The notes below the pieces were generated by a model. It saw only the letters and a program-made list of their open reading frames with translations, did no database searches and was not told the origin of the DNA. A stretch of DNA of 64,000 nucleotides from Comamonadaceae bacterium (GTDB lineage: Bacteria; Pseudomonadota; Gammaproteobacteria; Burkholderiales; Burkholderiaceae_C): the NCBI GenBank assembly GCA_013297875.1, contig JAAFIW010000004.1, positions 1 through 64,000 of the forward strand. The letters are read 5' to 3'. Position 1 is the first letter of the stretch. Each line of letters opens with the position of its first letter. Below are positions 52,914 through 61,606 of this stretch, in pieces. The translations under genes were made by a program, and so were the position numbers.

Positions 52914-54710
52914 TCATCCACCCACCAAAATCGCCAGGCCCGGCTCATCAGCGGCCAGCACGCCCTGCGCCCAGGGGGCCAGGCGGGAGGCGTCGCTGCG
53001 CAGCACTTCCTGTTTGACGGCCAGAATTTGTGCGGGGTGCATGGAAAAGCTGCGCAGGCCCAGGCCCAGCAGCAGGCGGGTCAGGCTGGTGTCGCCGGCC
53101 ATTTCGCCGCAGACGCTGACGCCTTTGCCGCGGCGCTGGCATTCGGCAATGGTGGCGGCCACCAGGCGCAGCACCGCGGGGTGCAGCGGGTCATACAGGT
53201 GGGCGACCGATTCGTCGGCCCGGTCAATCGCCAGGGTGTACTGAATCAGGTCGTTGGTGCCAATCGACAGGAAATCGAAGTACTTTAAAAAGATGTTCAG
53301 CGTGAGCGCGGCGGCGGGCACTTCGATCATCGCGCCCAGCTTCAAGGGGCCGTAGGGAATGGTGGCATCGTCCAGGTCGACGCGGGCCTGGTCGAGCAGG
53401 GCCAGGGTCTGGCGAATTTCGTGGCCGTGGGCCAGCATGGGAATCAGCAGGTTGACTTGCCCGTGCGCCGCCGCACGCAGGATGGCGCGCAGCTGGCTTA
53501 AAAACATGGCCGGGTCGGCCAGGCTCCAGCGGATGGCGCGCAGGCCCAGGGCGGGGTTCAGGTGCGACTCATCGCGCGCGGCTGCGCTGCCCTGCTGGTG
53601 GTTGTCCAGCGGCTTGTCGGCCCCGATGTCGACCGTGCGGATGGTGACGGGTAGGCCCTGCATGCCATCAATCGCGCCCTTGTAGGCCAGGTATTGCTCT
53701 TCCTCGTCGGGCAGGTTGCCCGCGCGGCCCATGAACAAAAATTCGCTGCGAAACAGGCCCACGCCCACAGCACCGGCTTTCAGGGCCACGGCGGCATCGT
53801 CGGGCAGCTCGATGTTGGCCAGCAGCTCGACTTTTTGCCCATCCAGCGTGATGGCGGGTGTGTGGCGCAGCCGACTCAAGCGGCCACGTTCCAGCTCGGC
53901 CTGGCGTTGCTTGAAGCCGTATTCGGCCAGGATGATGGGCGAGGGATCGACGATGAGCACACCGGCGTCGCCGTCGATGATGACCCAGTCGTCCTGGCGA
54001 ATCAGCTGACTGGCGCTGCGGGAGCCGACCACGGCTGGAATGTCCATGCTGCGGGCAATGATGGCGGTATGAGAGGTTTTGCCGCCCACATCGGTGGCAA
54101 AACCGGCAAACACGCTTTGCTTGAACTGCAGCATGTCGGCGGGCGACAGGTCGTGCGCCACCAGCACCAGAGGCACGTCCAGCGTATCGTCCAGCAGCAG
54201 ATCTTGTTGGGTTTTTCTTTCCGGGCGCGGCGGGCGGGCCGGTTGCACCACGGCATCGCCGCCTTTCATGTAGCGCAGGATGCGCTCGGCCACCTGCTCC
54301 AGATCGGCCTTGCGCTCGCGCAGGTACTCGTCTTCCATCTCGTCAAACTGGCGCGCCACCACCTCTAGTTGCGTGGTCAGCGCCCACTCGGCGTTGTACA
54401 GCCGCTCGCTGATCCAGTGCTTGACACCGCCAATCAGCTCCTCGTCCTGCAGCAGCATCAGGTGCACATCGAGCAGCGCAGACAGCTCGTGCGGCGCTTC
54501 TTTCGGGCCCATGAGACTGATGCTCTGCTGCAGCCGCGCAATCTCGTCGACCACCTGGTTGCGCCCGGAGCGCACCCGACCAATCTCAGCCTCAACCTGC
54601 GATGCATCAATAAAGTAATGCGCCACATCCATTCGGCTGGACGCGACCAGCACGGCACGACCAATGGCAATGCCACGGGCAACGGGGAGGCCGTGCACCG
54701 AGAAGGTCAT
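52914..54710 (-). CDS. ptsI: PTS enzyme I
   Basis: A 598-residue phosphoenolpyruvate-protein phosphotransferase. The start at 54710 gives MTFSVHGLPVARGIAIGRAV. The active histidine lies in GGKTSHTAIIARSM (about residue 202), and the C-terminal PEP-binding domain carries GVGLFRSEFLFMGR, IRTVDIGADKPLD and SVCGEMAGD. It starts the phosphorelay, passing phosphate to HPr (encoded upstream). No EIIB or EIIC gene is in the window, so its downstream targets appear to be the two EIIA proteins. Confidence 0.96.
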   Translation of the reverse strand: MTFSVHGLPVARGIAIGRAVLVASSRMDVAHYFIDASQVEAEIGRVRSGRNQVVDEIARLQQSISLMGPKEAPHELSALLDVHLMLLQDEELIGGVKHWISERLYNAEWALTTQLEVVARQFDEMEDEYLRERKADLEQVAERILRYMKGGDAVVQPARPPRPERKTQQDLLLDDTLDVPLVLVAHDLSPADMLQFKQSVFAGFATDVGGKTSHTAIIARSMDIPAVVGSRSASQLIRQDDWVIIDGDAGVLIVDPSPIILAEYGFKQRQAELERGRLSRLRHTPAITLDGQKVELLANIELPDDAAVALKAGAVGVGLFRSEFLFMGRAGNLPDEEEQYLAYKGAIDGMQGLPVTIRTVDIGADKPLDNHQQGSAAARDESHLNPALGLRAIRWSLADPAMFLSQLRAILRAAAHGQVNLLIPMLAHGHEIRQTLALLDQARVDLDDATIPYGPLKLGAMIEVPAAALTLNIFLKYFDFLSIGTNDLIQYTLAIDRADESVAHLYDPLHPAVLRLVAATIAECQRRGKGVSVCGEMAGDTSLTRLLLGLGLRSFSMHPAQILAVKQEVLRSDASRLAPWAQGVLAADEPGLAILVGG

Positions 54711-54733
54711 GGTGCGGGTTCCGAAATCGGGGG

Positions 54734-54857
54734 CAGGACGCAAAGGACGCGAAGGATTCGCGAAGGACGCGAAAGAACAGCCAAAAGTTTTGATGCATTC
54801 ATCTTTGGATTTCTTTCGCGTCGTTCGCGTAGTTTTCGCGTCCTTCGCGTCCTAGAA
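54734..54857. repeat. imperfect palindrome of ACGCGAA units between ptsH and ptsI
   Basis: Left part: gcaggacgcaaaggacgcga then aggattcgcgaaggacgcgaaag; right part: ctttcgcgtcgttcgcgtag then ttttcgcgtccttcgcgtcct. Together they form a long imperfect inverted repeat made of many GGACGCGAA-like units. Similar units occur between genes in many bacteria (recalled). It could affect the EI to HPr expression ratio. Confidence 0.7.
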
Positions 54858-54864
54858 CCCGTCT

Positions 54865-55134
54865 TCACTCCCCCTCCCCAAACTTGTCATGAATCAACGC
54901 CAACAGCGCATCCATCGCTTCCTGCTCGCGCTCGCCATCAATGTCCAGCACAACCTGGCTGCCGATGCCAGCCGCCAGCATCATCACGCCCATGATGCTT
55001 TTGGCGTTGACGCGGCGGTCGTTGCGGCTCATCCAGACTTCGCAGGGGAAGCTGCCGGCCAGCTTGGTCAGCTTGGCCGAGGCGCGGGCGTGCAGGCCCA
55101 GCTTATTGCTGATGGTGACGGTCGTTTGGATCAT
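54865..55134 (-). CDS. ptsH: PTS phosphocarrier protein HPr
   Basis: An 89-residue HPr with His15 in GLHARAS (EI phosphorylation) and Ser46 in NAKSIMG (HPr kinase site). It carries phosphate from EI to EIIA proteins, and Ser46 links it to HprK at 11386-12336. It overlaps the end of the EIIA(Man)-like gene by 32 bases. Confidence 0.96.
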   Translation of the reverse strand: MIQTTVTISNKLGLHARASAKLTKLAGSFPCEVWMSRNDRRVNAKSIMGVMMLAAGIGSQVVLDIDGEREQEAMDALLALIHDKFGEGE

Positions 55135-55558
55135 GGGGTCTGAGGGTTTGTTTTTGGGGAGCTGAAACCGCCACTTGCATCACGCCCTGGGTGCCGCCAG
55201 CCATGGCGCGGGCCACCAGCGTGTCCAGGCTTTCGCGGCGGTAGGTGATGCAGCGCATCAGCATGGGCAGGTTCACGCCAGCAATCAGCTTGGACTGTGC
55301 GCCATCGACCAGTTGTTGCGCCACGTTGCAAGGCGTGGCACCAAACAGGTCGGTCAGCACCAGGGTGCCGCCGCCAGCATGGTTGCCGCGCAGCTGGGCC
55401 AGTTGAATCCGGGCACTGGCCAGGCTTTCCTCAGCCGACAAGTTGGGTTGCACGTCTAGCGCCGCAATGGCGCTGGCCAGCTCCGGGTCCACATGCAGGG
55501 CGCAATTGCGCAGCGCGCTGGCTAGCGGGGCGTGGGCAATGATGAATAAGCTGTTCAT
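55103..55558 (-). CDS. EIIA(Man)-family PTS protein
   Basis: A 151-residue protein starting MNSLFIIAHAPLASAL, with the presumed phosphorylated His9 in IIAHAP, and GTLVLTDLFGATPCNVAQQL as in mannose-family EIIA domains. It lacks the EIIB half found in sugar-transporting proteins. It is likely a regulatory phospho-acceptor. It overlaps both the MFS gene (4 bases) and ptsH (32 bases), so it belongs to one operon with ptsH and ptsI. Confidence 0.9.
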   Translation of the reverse strand: MNSLFIIAHAPLASALRNCALHVDPELASAIAALDVQPNLSAEESLASARIQLAQLRGNHAGGGTLVLTDLFGATPCNVAQQLVDGAQSKLIAGVNLPMLMRCITYRRESLDTLVARAMAGGTQGVMQVAVSAPQKQTLRPHDPNDRHHQQ

Positions 55559-56778
55559 GGTGACGTTTCATTATCCGTTTTAGCCCAGACAAACCAGGCG
55601 TACGCTAGCACGCTACAGCATAAAAACACCGCCATCGCGGCGCGAAAACTGTCCACCGTGCTCAATCCCGCCGCACCAAAGCCGTCAATCAACAGGCCAA
55701 TGCCCCACTGCACCACAAACACACCCGAGAAAATCGCCAGGTTGTAGGCCGACAAGGCGCGCCCGGCCAGCGCCGGCGCAAATGCCAGGGCCACGGCCGG
55801 CTGCGACAGGGCAATAAAGCTGCAACACATGCAAAACAGTGCCCACGCCCAGGTAGTTGCTGCTGGACCAGCTATACAAATCATAGCGAGTACGAGCAGA
55901 CTGGAAGGCACACCCCACAGCATCAGGCGGTTGGCCCCCCAACCCGCGCGCAGCAGCGCAGGCGTGACCAGACCCCAGCCCCAGAAGGTGAACAGCATGC
56001 TCAGGTTGATCCAGAACAAGCCTGTGGCCGCTTGCAGCGCGTTGTAGCCCACCACTTTGACCAGCCAGGGCCCGGCCCACAGGGTTTGAATGGCCACCAG
56101 GCCGCCGTAATTGAAAAACGCCAGCGGTGCCATGCGGCGAAAGTAGGGGTTGCGCCAGACCTGCGCGTAGCCTGCCCTTGGGGCACCAGCAGCTGCGGGC
56201 GGGCTGCGCGACCAGGCTGGCACCTGCCAGGCGATCAGCGCCATGGCCAGCGCAATCAACACCGCCAGCCCCCAGAACAAGGGCCGCCAGCCGACCACCG
56301 GCTGCAACCACTGCACCGGCAGGGTTGAAGCCAGCATGCCCAGCGAACCACTCATCAGCATCCACGAGTTGGCGCGCAGCTGGTTGGCCGGGCTGAACCA
56401 GCGGCGGTAGCCCGTGAGCGGTGCCATCAGGCAGGCGCACACGCCCACGCCGCACAGCACGCGGGCGGCCAGCAGGCCCCAAAAGCTGCTGGCCATTGCA
56501 AACGCGGCGCAGCCCAGCACGGCCACCGACAAAAATCCCAGAATGACTTTTTTCGGCCCGTGTCGATCCAGCCATGTGCCCAGCGGCAACTGCATCGCGG
56601 CAAAGCCCAGAAAGTACCCTCCCGCCAGCAGCCCCAGGTCACGCGCCTGCAGCGCAAATTCCGCCGTCAGCGTGGGTGCCAGCGTGGCCGTGATGGCGCG
56701 CACCAGGGCCGAGAAAAAATAGGCAAAGGCAAACGCAAAAAACACCAATACGGCGGTGCGCCGGGACAACAGGCTCAT
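55555..56778 (-). CDS. MFS transporter
   Basis: A 407-residue major facilitator with 12 predicted helices; the loop motif GTWLDRHGPKKVILG lies near residue 68 and the protein ends shortly after the last helix. It is translationally coupled at both ends (lipoprotein upstream, EIIA downstream), which suggests a nutrient or metabolite carrier under the same promoter as the PTS genes. A short-repeat unit (55846-55890) is read in frame in a helix about two thirds along. Substrate unknown. Confidence 0.88.
   Translation of the reverse strand: MSLLSRRTAVLVFFAFAFAYFFSALVRAITATLAPTLTAEFALQARDLGLLAGGYFLGFAAMQLPLGTWLDRHGPKKVILGFLSVAVLGCAAFAMASSFWGLLAARVLCGVGVCACLMAPLTGYRRWFSPANQLRANSWMLMSGSLGMLASTLPVQWLQPVVGWRPLFWGLAVLIALAMALIAWQVPAWSRSPPAAAGAPRAGYAQVWRNPYFRRMAPLAFFNYGGLVAIQTLWAGPWLVKVVGYNALQAATGLFWINLSMLFTFWGWGLVTPALLRAGWGANRLMLWGVPSSLLVLAMICIAGPAATTWAWALFCMCCSFIALSQPAVALAFAPALAGRALSAYNLAIFSGVFVVQWGIGLLIDGFGAAGLSTVDSFRAAMAVFLCCSVLAYAWFVWAKTDNETSP
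55846..55890 (-). repeat. short repeat within the MFS gene
   Basis: On the plus strand gctgctggaccagctataca then aatcatagcg: a reverse-oriented unit whose minus strand reads CGCTATGATTTGTATAGC, encoding hydrophobic residues (MICIAGPAATTW) within a membrane segment. Confidence 0.75.
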
Positions 56779-57290
56779 TGGAATTTGAACGAGGAAAAGA
56801 AGGTGTCAGCCGCTTCGGGGTCAGGTTTGTCGGCGTAGACCACTGCTTGGTACACCCGCTGGCCGCTGGCAAAGTAGGCCGCGCGGCTGTGCACCGTGCG
56901 GCCATCGGCCCGCTTGCCCTGGGCCGACACGATGGCGCTACCGTTGATACGCACGCTGCCCGGCGGCGCAAAGGGCTGAACATCCGGGGCGCTGGCCTGG
57001 ATGTTGGCCAGGGTTGCCGCATTCCATTGCGCCAGCGCGGCGCTGTGCGCACTGGCAGGCAGCGGCACCGACGCAATCGCAAACAGCGCACCCGCAGCCT
57101 CGCAGCCCATCATTTGCACCGGCACCGGGCTGCCGCCCAGTGGCACCGTACGACTGCCACGATCGGGTTTGCAGGGCAGCAGCGCACCCAGCTCGCCCGA
57201 CTCGGTGCGCACATCGCGCCAGTTCAGGCTGGGTGTGCAGGCCGCCAGACTCAAAGCGAGTGCGGTGACGGCAAGGGGGCGTAATGGCAT
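56775..57290 (-). CDS. lipoprotein of unknown function
   Basis: A 171-residue lipoprotein: MPLRPLAVTALALSLAACTP with lipobox LAAC, then a domain of unknown function with two cysteines (LLPCKPDR; MMGCEAAG). The start at 57290 gives the signal peptide; the longer frame to 57389 runs through a palindromic repeat. It overlaps the MFS start by 4 bases and is the first gene of the operon. Confidence 0.82.
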   Translation of the reverse strand: MPLRPLAVTALALSLAACTPSLNWRDVRTESGELGALLPCKPDRGSRTVPLGGSPVPVQMMGCEAAGALFAIASVPLPASAHSAALAQWNAATLANIQASAPDVQPFAPPGSVRINGSAIVSAQGKRADGRTVHSRAAYFASGQRVYQAVVYADKPDPEAADTFFSSFKFQ

Positions 57291-57309
57291 CACAGCATTA
57301 TCCCGTTTG

Positions 57310-57426
57310 ATGACGGATGACGGCGTGCGTTGCGCGGCCGTGACGCGGCTGCGCCGCATGACTGGGAACCGCCGCCGCTGAGGGGTCATCTGTCATGGCC
57401 GCGCAACGCGCGATGTCATTTGTCAT
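57310..57426. repeat. 117-bp imperfect palindrome between divergent genes
   Basis: The arms 57310-57344 and 57392-57426 (core GCGTTGCGCGGCC and its complement, flanked by ATGAC/GTCAT repeats) pair over about 35 bases with few mismatches. It lies between the lipoprotein and CoA-transferase genes and probably overlaps their promoter regions. Confidence 0.75.
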
Positions 57427-57458
57427 TTGCGGGAGCAAACCACCGCAAAATGCGACCC

Positions 57459-58724
57459 ATGAACTCACTCGATGGCATTCGTGTTTTAGACCTGTCGCGC
57501 GTACTGGCCGGTCCCTGGTGCACTCAGACCCTGGCAGATTTGGGGGCGGACGTGATCAAAATCGAGCGACCTGAAACGGGCGACGACACCCGTGCCTGGG
57601 GCCCGCCGTTTTTACCCACGACAGACAAAGCTGCTGCTCAGGCCGCTTACTACCTGGGTGCCAACCGCAACAAACGCTCGGTGACCTGCGACATCGCACA
57701 GCCCGAGGGCCAGGCGCTGATTCGCGCGCTGGTGGCGCATTGCGACGTGTTTGTCGAAAATTTCAAGGTGGGCGACATGGCCCGTTACGGGCTGGATTAC
57801 GCATCGCTGGCAGCCATCAAGCCCAGCCTGGTCTACTGCAGCATCACCGGCTTCGGCCAGACCGGGCCGTATGCCGACCGCGCAGGCTACGACTACGCAG
57901 TGCAAGGCATGGGCGGGCTGATGAGCGTGACCGGCGAGCGCGACGGCACGCTGGATGCAGATGGCAAGCCCCAGCCCGCCGGGCCGCAAAAAGTGGGCGT
58001 GGCGGTGGCCGATTTGTTCACCGGCCTGTATGCGACGGTGGGCATTCTGGCGGCTTTGCGGCACGTGGCAGCCACCGGCGTGGGCCAGCAGATCGACATG
58101 GCCTTGCTGGACACGCAGGTGGCCATGCTGGCCAATCTGGGTGCCAACTACCTGGTCAGCGGCCAGGTGCCGGGGCGCATGGGCAATGCCCATCAGAACA
58201 TCGTGCCCTACCAGGTGTTTGAGGTCGCACCGGGCGCTGACGGCACGCCTGAGCACATCATTGTGGCGGTGGGAAACGACAGCCAGTACTATAAATTTTG
58301 TAGCTGCTTGAGTAGTAAACACCTGGGCGAGAACCCGAAATACCTTAAAAATGCCGACCGGGTGCGCCACCGCGCCGAGCTGGTGCCGCAAATCGCCGCC
58401 ATCTTGAAAACCCGCAGCAAAACCCACTGGCTGGCCGCGCTGGAAGCGGCCAAAGTGCCCTGTGGCGCGATTAACAACCTGGCCGAGGTATTTGCCGACC
58501 CGCAGGTGGCCGCCCGTGGCATGGTTGACCACTGGGCGCACCCGCACCAGGCCGATCTGCCGCTGGTGGCCAGCCCCTTGCGGCTCAGCGCCACGCCGGT
58601 CCGCGGGCCAGGCGAGGGCTTGCCGCCGCCGCTGCTGGGCCAGCACACCGATGCCGTACTGGGCGAGCTGCTTTTGCTGTCAGCCGCAAAATTGGCTCAG
58701 TTGAAACACGAAAAAGTGATCTGA
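57459..58724 (+). CDS. class III (CaiB/BaiF-type) CoA-transferase
   Basis: A 421-residue family III CoA-transferase starting MNSLDGIRVLDLSRVLAGPW; an ATG at 57450 is equally possible. Conserved blocks: ADLGADVIKIERPETGDDTR, RNKRSVTCDI, SITGFGQTGPYADRAGYDYA, and VAVADLFTGLYATVGILAAL around the catalytic Asp. At about residue 278 the usual family sequence is replaced by YYKFCSCLSSKHLGENPKYL, encoded by a short repeat. The acyl substrate is unknown, and neighbours give no hint. Confidence 0.92.
   Translation: MNSLDGIRVLDLSRVLAGPWCTQTLADLGADVIKIERPETGDDTRAWGPPFLPTTDKAAAQAAYYLGANRNKRSVTCDIAQPEGQALIRALVAHCDVFVENFKVGDMARYGLDYASLAAIKPSLVYCSITGFGQTGPYADRAGYDYAVQGMGGLMSVTGERDGTLDADGKPQPAGPQKVGVAVADLFTGLYATVGILAALRHVAATGVGQQIDMALLDTQVAMLANLGANYLVSGQVPGRMGNAHQNIVPYQVFEVAPGADGTPEHIIVAVGNDSQYYKFCSCLSSKHLGENPKYLKNADRVRHRAELVPQIAAILKTRSKTHWLAALEAAKVPCGAINNLAEVFADPQVAARGMVDHWAHPHQADLPLVASPLRLSATPVRGPGEGLPPPLLGQHTDAVLGELLLLSAAKLAQLKHEKVI
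58289..58330 (+). repeat. short repeat within the CoA-transferase gene
   Basis: CTATAAATTTTGTAGC then TGCTTGAGTAGT, spacer, CCTGGGCGAG, read in frame. Confidence 0.85.
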
Positions 58725-58743
58725 TCTCACTGAAAATAGCGCC

Positions 58744-59898
58744 ATGGCCTCCAGCAAAAATTTCACCAATACCCGTCCCTTCTCCAAAACCCGTGCAGCC
58801 GGCAGCGACGCATCGCCCGCCGGCACCGACCGGCGCGACTACCAGGTGGCCGGGACGATAGGCAGCGAGCTGTCGGTGCCGCTGAACGCCATGCAGACGG
58901 TGATGGATGACATCAACCAAAACCAACAGGTCACCAGCGCGCACATCGAAACGCTGTCGGCCGCGCTGGCAACTGCCCGCATCCTGGCGCAGCAAAGCCA
59001 GCAGCTGGCGCGCCTGGACGCCGGGCGGCTGCGCCAGTCGCACGAACGTTTGAATCTGAGTGAGTTGCTGGGCCAGGTGCTGGATCTGCGGGAGCCGCTG
59101 ATGCGCTGGCGCGGCGTGGATCTGTACCGCAGCATCAAGCCGGTTGAAGTGATTGTTGATCCCAGCCTCTTGTCCAGCCTGCTGGAGGTGGCGGTGGACT
59201 GGGCGATTGGCCTGGGTCAGCGCATGGTGGTGTCACTGACCATCAAGAATTGGCCCGAGCATGCGGTGCTGATGATCAAAACAGTTGCGGCCGAGCAGCC
59301 CGCCGCTGACAGCCAGCACAGCGACAGCCTGTCGCGAGAAGACCGCTTGAGCTGGCACCTGCTATTGCGCATGGGTTTGGCCATGGGTGTGAGCATTGAC
59401 CGCGTGATGTCAGACCAGGAAGCCGTGGTGATGATCGAGTTTCCACGCACGGTCAAGCACCTGCAAGGCATCACCGCAGTGGAGATGGATGCGGGTGGCG
59501 ACTCGGCGTTTCACAGCGACTCCAAACCGCTGGCGGGCCATCGGGTGTTGCTGATCACCCAAGACAGCTTTGTGCGCGACAGCGTGCGCTCGGTGTGCAA
59601 AAACCTGGGGCTGGTGCAAGACATCGTGGCCAGCATGGAGCTGGCCATGCGGTTTTGCGAAATGGAAGACCCCCACCTGGTGATTTTTGACGAACGTTGC
59701 CGCAGCGACGAGCTGGAGTTGCTGCAGCACAACCTCCAAGAGCACAACCCGGATTTTCCGTTCATCGAAATCACCGACAAAGCCAACACGCTGGAAATTG
59801 GCGGCTGGATGAGCGGCAGCATGGCCCGCGTCAGCCGCGACAGCCTGCACAACCAGCTGGGCCCGGCATTGGTGCTGGAGCTGGCGAAGGTGGTTTAG
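58744..59898 (+). CDS. degenerate sensor kinase/receiver hybrid protein
   Basis: A 384-residue cytoplasmic protein. Residues 40-240 resemble a histidine kinase core: the dimerisation region reads GSELSVPLNAMQT at the place of the usual H-E-L-R-T-P-L-N, so the phospho-accepting histidine is a serine (Ser41). A divergent ATPase-like region follows (SLLSSLLEVAVDWAIGLGQR), without clear N, G1 or G2 boxes. From about residue 265 a receiver-like domain begins (GHRVLLITQDSFVRDSVRSV) with VIFDER (about 312) near the usual phospho-aspartate. It is probably a scaffold or sensor rather than an enzyme. No partner gene is adjacent. Confidence 0.65.
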   Translation: MASSKNFTNTRPFSKTRAAGSDASPAGTDRRDYQVAGTIGSELSVPLNAMQTVMDDINQNQQVTSAHIETLSAALATARILAQQSQQLARLDAGRLRQSHERLNLSELLGQVLDLREPLMRWRGVDLYRSIKPVEVIVDPSLLSSLLEVAVDWAIGLGQRMVVSLTIKNWPEHAVLMIKTVAAEQPAADSQHSDSLSREDRLSWHLLLRMGLAMGVSIDRVMSDQEAVVMIEFPRTVKHLQGITAVEMDAGGDSAFHSDSKPLAGHRVLLITQDSFVRDSVRSVCKNLGLVQDIVASMELAMRFCEMEDPHLVIFDERCRSDELELLQHNLQEHNPDFPFIEITDKANTLEIGGWMSGSMARVSRDSLHNQLGPALVLELAKVV

Positions 59899-59906
59899 TC
59901 CGACTC

Positions 59907-59935
59907 GCTATCGAATAAATAGCTGCCCGAGCGCT
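59907..59935 (+). repeat. short repeat between convergent genes
   Basis: GCTATCGAATAAATAGC then TGCCCGAGCG. It touches the stop codon of the DUF4197 gene. Confidence 0.8.
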
Positions 59936-60638
59936 ATTTAATTGCGCCAAACACCTTTTTCAGTATGGCGCTGCCCGTGCCCACAGGATCCTGGCGAATT
60001 TTCTTTTCTTCTTCGCCAATGATCAGGTACAGCCCGTCCAGGCTTTTTCCGGTCACGTATTGCTGAATATTGGCGTCTTCTTTCTTCAGCAAACCCATGC
60101 CCGCCGCCTTGCCCGCGATGGAGTTGAATTTTTCGGCCAGGCCCACTTTTTCAGTGGCCTTGGTGACCACGGGCAAAAACTTCTCGCTCAAGGGGCTGCG
60201 GGTTTTGTCGGCAAAAAAGCTGGTAACCGAGGTGTCACCACCGGTCAGGATTTTTTTGGCGTCGCCCACGCTCATGCTGTTCACCGCGCTCACCAGCATG
60301 TCTTTGGCCAGCGGCACGGCGGTTTCGGCGGCGCGGTTCATCGAGGTAACCAGCTCGTCGATGCGCTTGCCTTGGCCCAGGGTTTTCATGACTTTGGCCG
60401 CGTCATCCAGAAAGCCCGGCAGGCCGATACGAACTTTCTCGTTGCCCAGGAATCCATCGGTCTTACCCAGCAGGCCCACAGCGGCCAGCGCACCGCGCTC
60501 CAGCGCGGTTTTCACGCCCTTGGACGCATCGCCCACGGACAGATCGTCCAGGCTGAGTGCATGGGCTTTGGCATGAGCGGCCAAAATGATCAAGGCCACC
60601 GACTGGCCGATGGCGGAATTAAACTGGCGACGTTTCAT
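59934..60638 (-). CDS. DUF4197 family exported protein
   Basis: A 234-residue protein with a signal peptide (MKRRQFNSAIGQSVALIILA...AHA), followed by LSLDDLSVGDASKGVKTALE and the DUF4197 body (VRIGLPGFLDDAAKVMKTLG). The KRRQF start is Tat-like but not a full twin-arginine motif. Function unknown. It diverges from the TlpA-like gene, the two start regions being only 11 bases apart. Confidence 0.88.
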   Translation of the reverse strand: MKRRQFNSAIGQSVALIILAAHAKAHALSLDDLSVGDASKGVKTALERGALAAVGLLGKTDGFLGNEKVRIGLPGFLDDAAKVMKTLGQGKRIDELVTSMNRAAETAVPLAKDMLVSAVNSMSVGDAKKILTGGDTSVTSFFADKTRSPLSEKFLPVVTKATEKVGLAEKFNSIAGKAAGMGLLKKEDANIQQYVTGKSLDGLYLIIGEEEKKIRQDPVGTGSAILKKVFGAIK

Positions 60639-60649
60639 TGGAGCACCTC

Positions 60650-61150
60650 TTGAAAAAGCAGTATGTGTATGGTGCCGCAGCGGCGGCGGTTCTGGTCATT
60701 GCGGTGGGCCTGTTCGTCGGCGCAGGCCCGCAGGTCGCGCCGCAATCGACATTTGTGTTGCTGGATGGCTCCAGTCAAACCACGGCGCAGCTTAAAGGCA
60801 AGGTCACGCTGGTCAATTTTTGGGCCACCAGCTGCACCAGTTGCGTGGCGGAAATGCCGCAGCTCATTGCCACCCACAACAAATACCGAGCACAAGGTTT
60901 TGATACCGTGGCCGTGGCCATGAAATACGACCCGCCCAGCTATGTCGTCAATTTTGCGCAAACCCGCGCGCTGCCCTTCAAGGTGGCCATCGACAACACC
61001 GGCGCGGTGGCCCAGGCCTGGGGCGATGTGCAGCTGACGCCCACCACCTTTGTGGTGAACAAGCGCGGCGAAATCGTCAAGCGCTATGTGGGGCAACCCG
61101 ATTTTGCGCAATTGCATGCTTTGATTGAGCGCTTGCTGGCTGAGGCTTGA
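60650..61150 (+). CDS. TlpA/ResA-like membrane-anchored thioredoxin
   Basis: A 166-residue protein with an N-terminal anchor (YGAAAAAVLVIAVGLFVGA) and a periplasmic thioredoxin fold with NFWATSCTSCVAEMP (active site C-T-S-C) and the cis-proline region LTPTTFVVNKRGE. The TTG at 60650 is chosen because GGAG lies 6-7 bases before it; a TTG at 60638 is the alternative. It should reduce periplasmic disulfides, for example in cytochrome c maturation. Confidence 0.88.
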   Translation: MKKQYVYGAAAAAVLVIAVGLFVGAGPQVAPQSTFVLLDGSSQTTAQLKGKVTLVNFWATSCTSCVAEMPQLIATHNKYRAQGFDTVAVAMKYDPPSYVVNFAQTRALPFKVAIDNTGAVAQAWGDVQLTPTTFVVNKRGEIVKRYVGQPDFAQLHALIERLLAEA

Positions 61151-61247
61151 GTTTGCACGCTGAATATTGGGCGCTACCTGAAGTTTGGTTCCAGGCACGG
61201 CGTTTTCGCGGATCAGCGTGAGCATGAGCGCCAATAGCCTCTTGCTC

Positions 61248-61267
61248 TGTAGCACAGCAGTGCTACA
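61248..61267. promoter_or_regulatory. probable TA operator palindrome
   Basis: TGTAGCA/TGCTACA, 7-bp arms around CAGCAG, 30 bases before the antitoxin start codon, a likely binding site of the ribbon-helix-helix antitoxin. Confidence 0.6.
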
Positions 61268-61297
61268 GTTAAAAACCGCTCCACCAAAAGTATCGCC

Positions 61298-61606
61298 ATG
61301 CCTACCACCACCATCCGCCTGTCAGACGATTTGAAAACCCGCGTGGCCCAGGTTGCTGCGTCGGCCAGCACCAGCGCACACAACTTTATTTTGCAAGCCA
61401 TTGCAGAAAAGACCGAGCAAGCCGAGCAGCAAGCCGCCCTGGAGCAACTGGCACATCAGCGCGACGACAAGTTGACTGCGGATGGTCAAACGATTGCCTG
61501 GTCGGACATGCGCCAGTATTTGCGTGATCGTGCCAGCGCCCAACCAGCCAAGCGCCCCAAGCCGCGTCGTGTCAGTCTGCACATCACCCAATCGCCTACG
61601 GTTTGA
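61298..61606 (+). CDS. ribbon-helix-helix antitoxin
   Basis: A 102-residue protein starting MPTTTIRLSDDLKTRVAQVA, the ribbon-helix-helix DNA-binding fold (strand TTIRL, then two helices), with a basic C-terminal tail. It lies directly before the ParE-like gene (ATG follows the TGA by no gap) and should repress the operon at 61248-61267. Confidence 0.85.
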   Translation: MPTTTIRLSDDLKTRVAQVAASASTSAHNFILQAIAEKTEQAEQQAALEQLAHQRDDKLTADGQTIAWSDMRQYLRDRASAQPAKRPKPRRVSLHITQSPTV

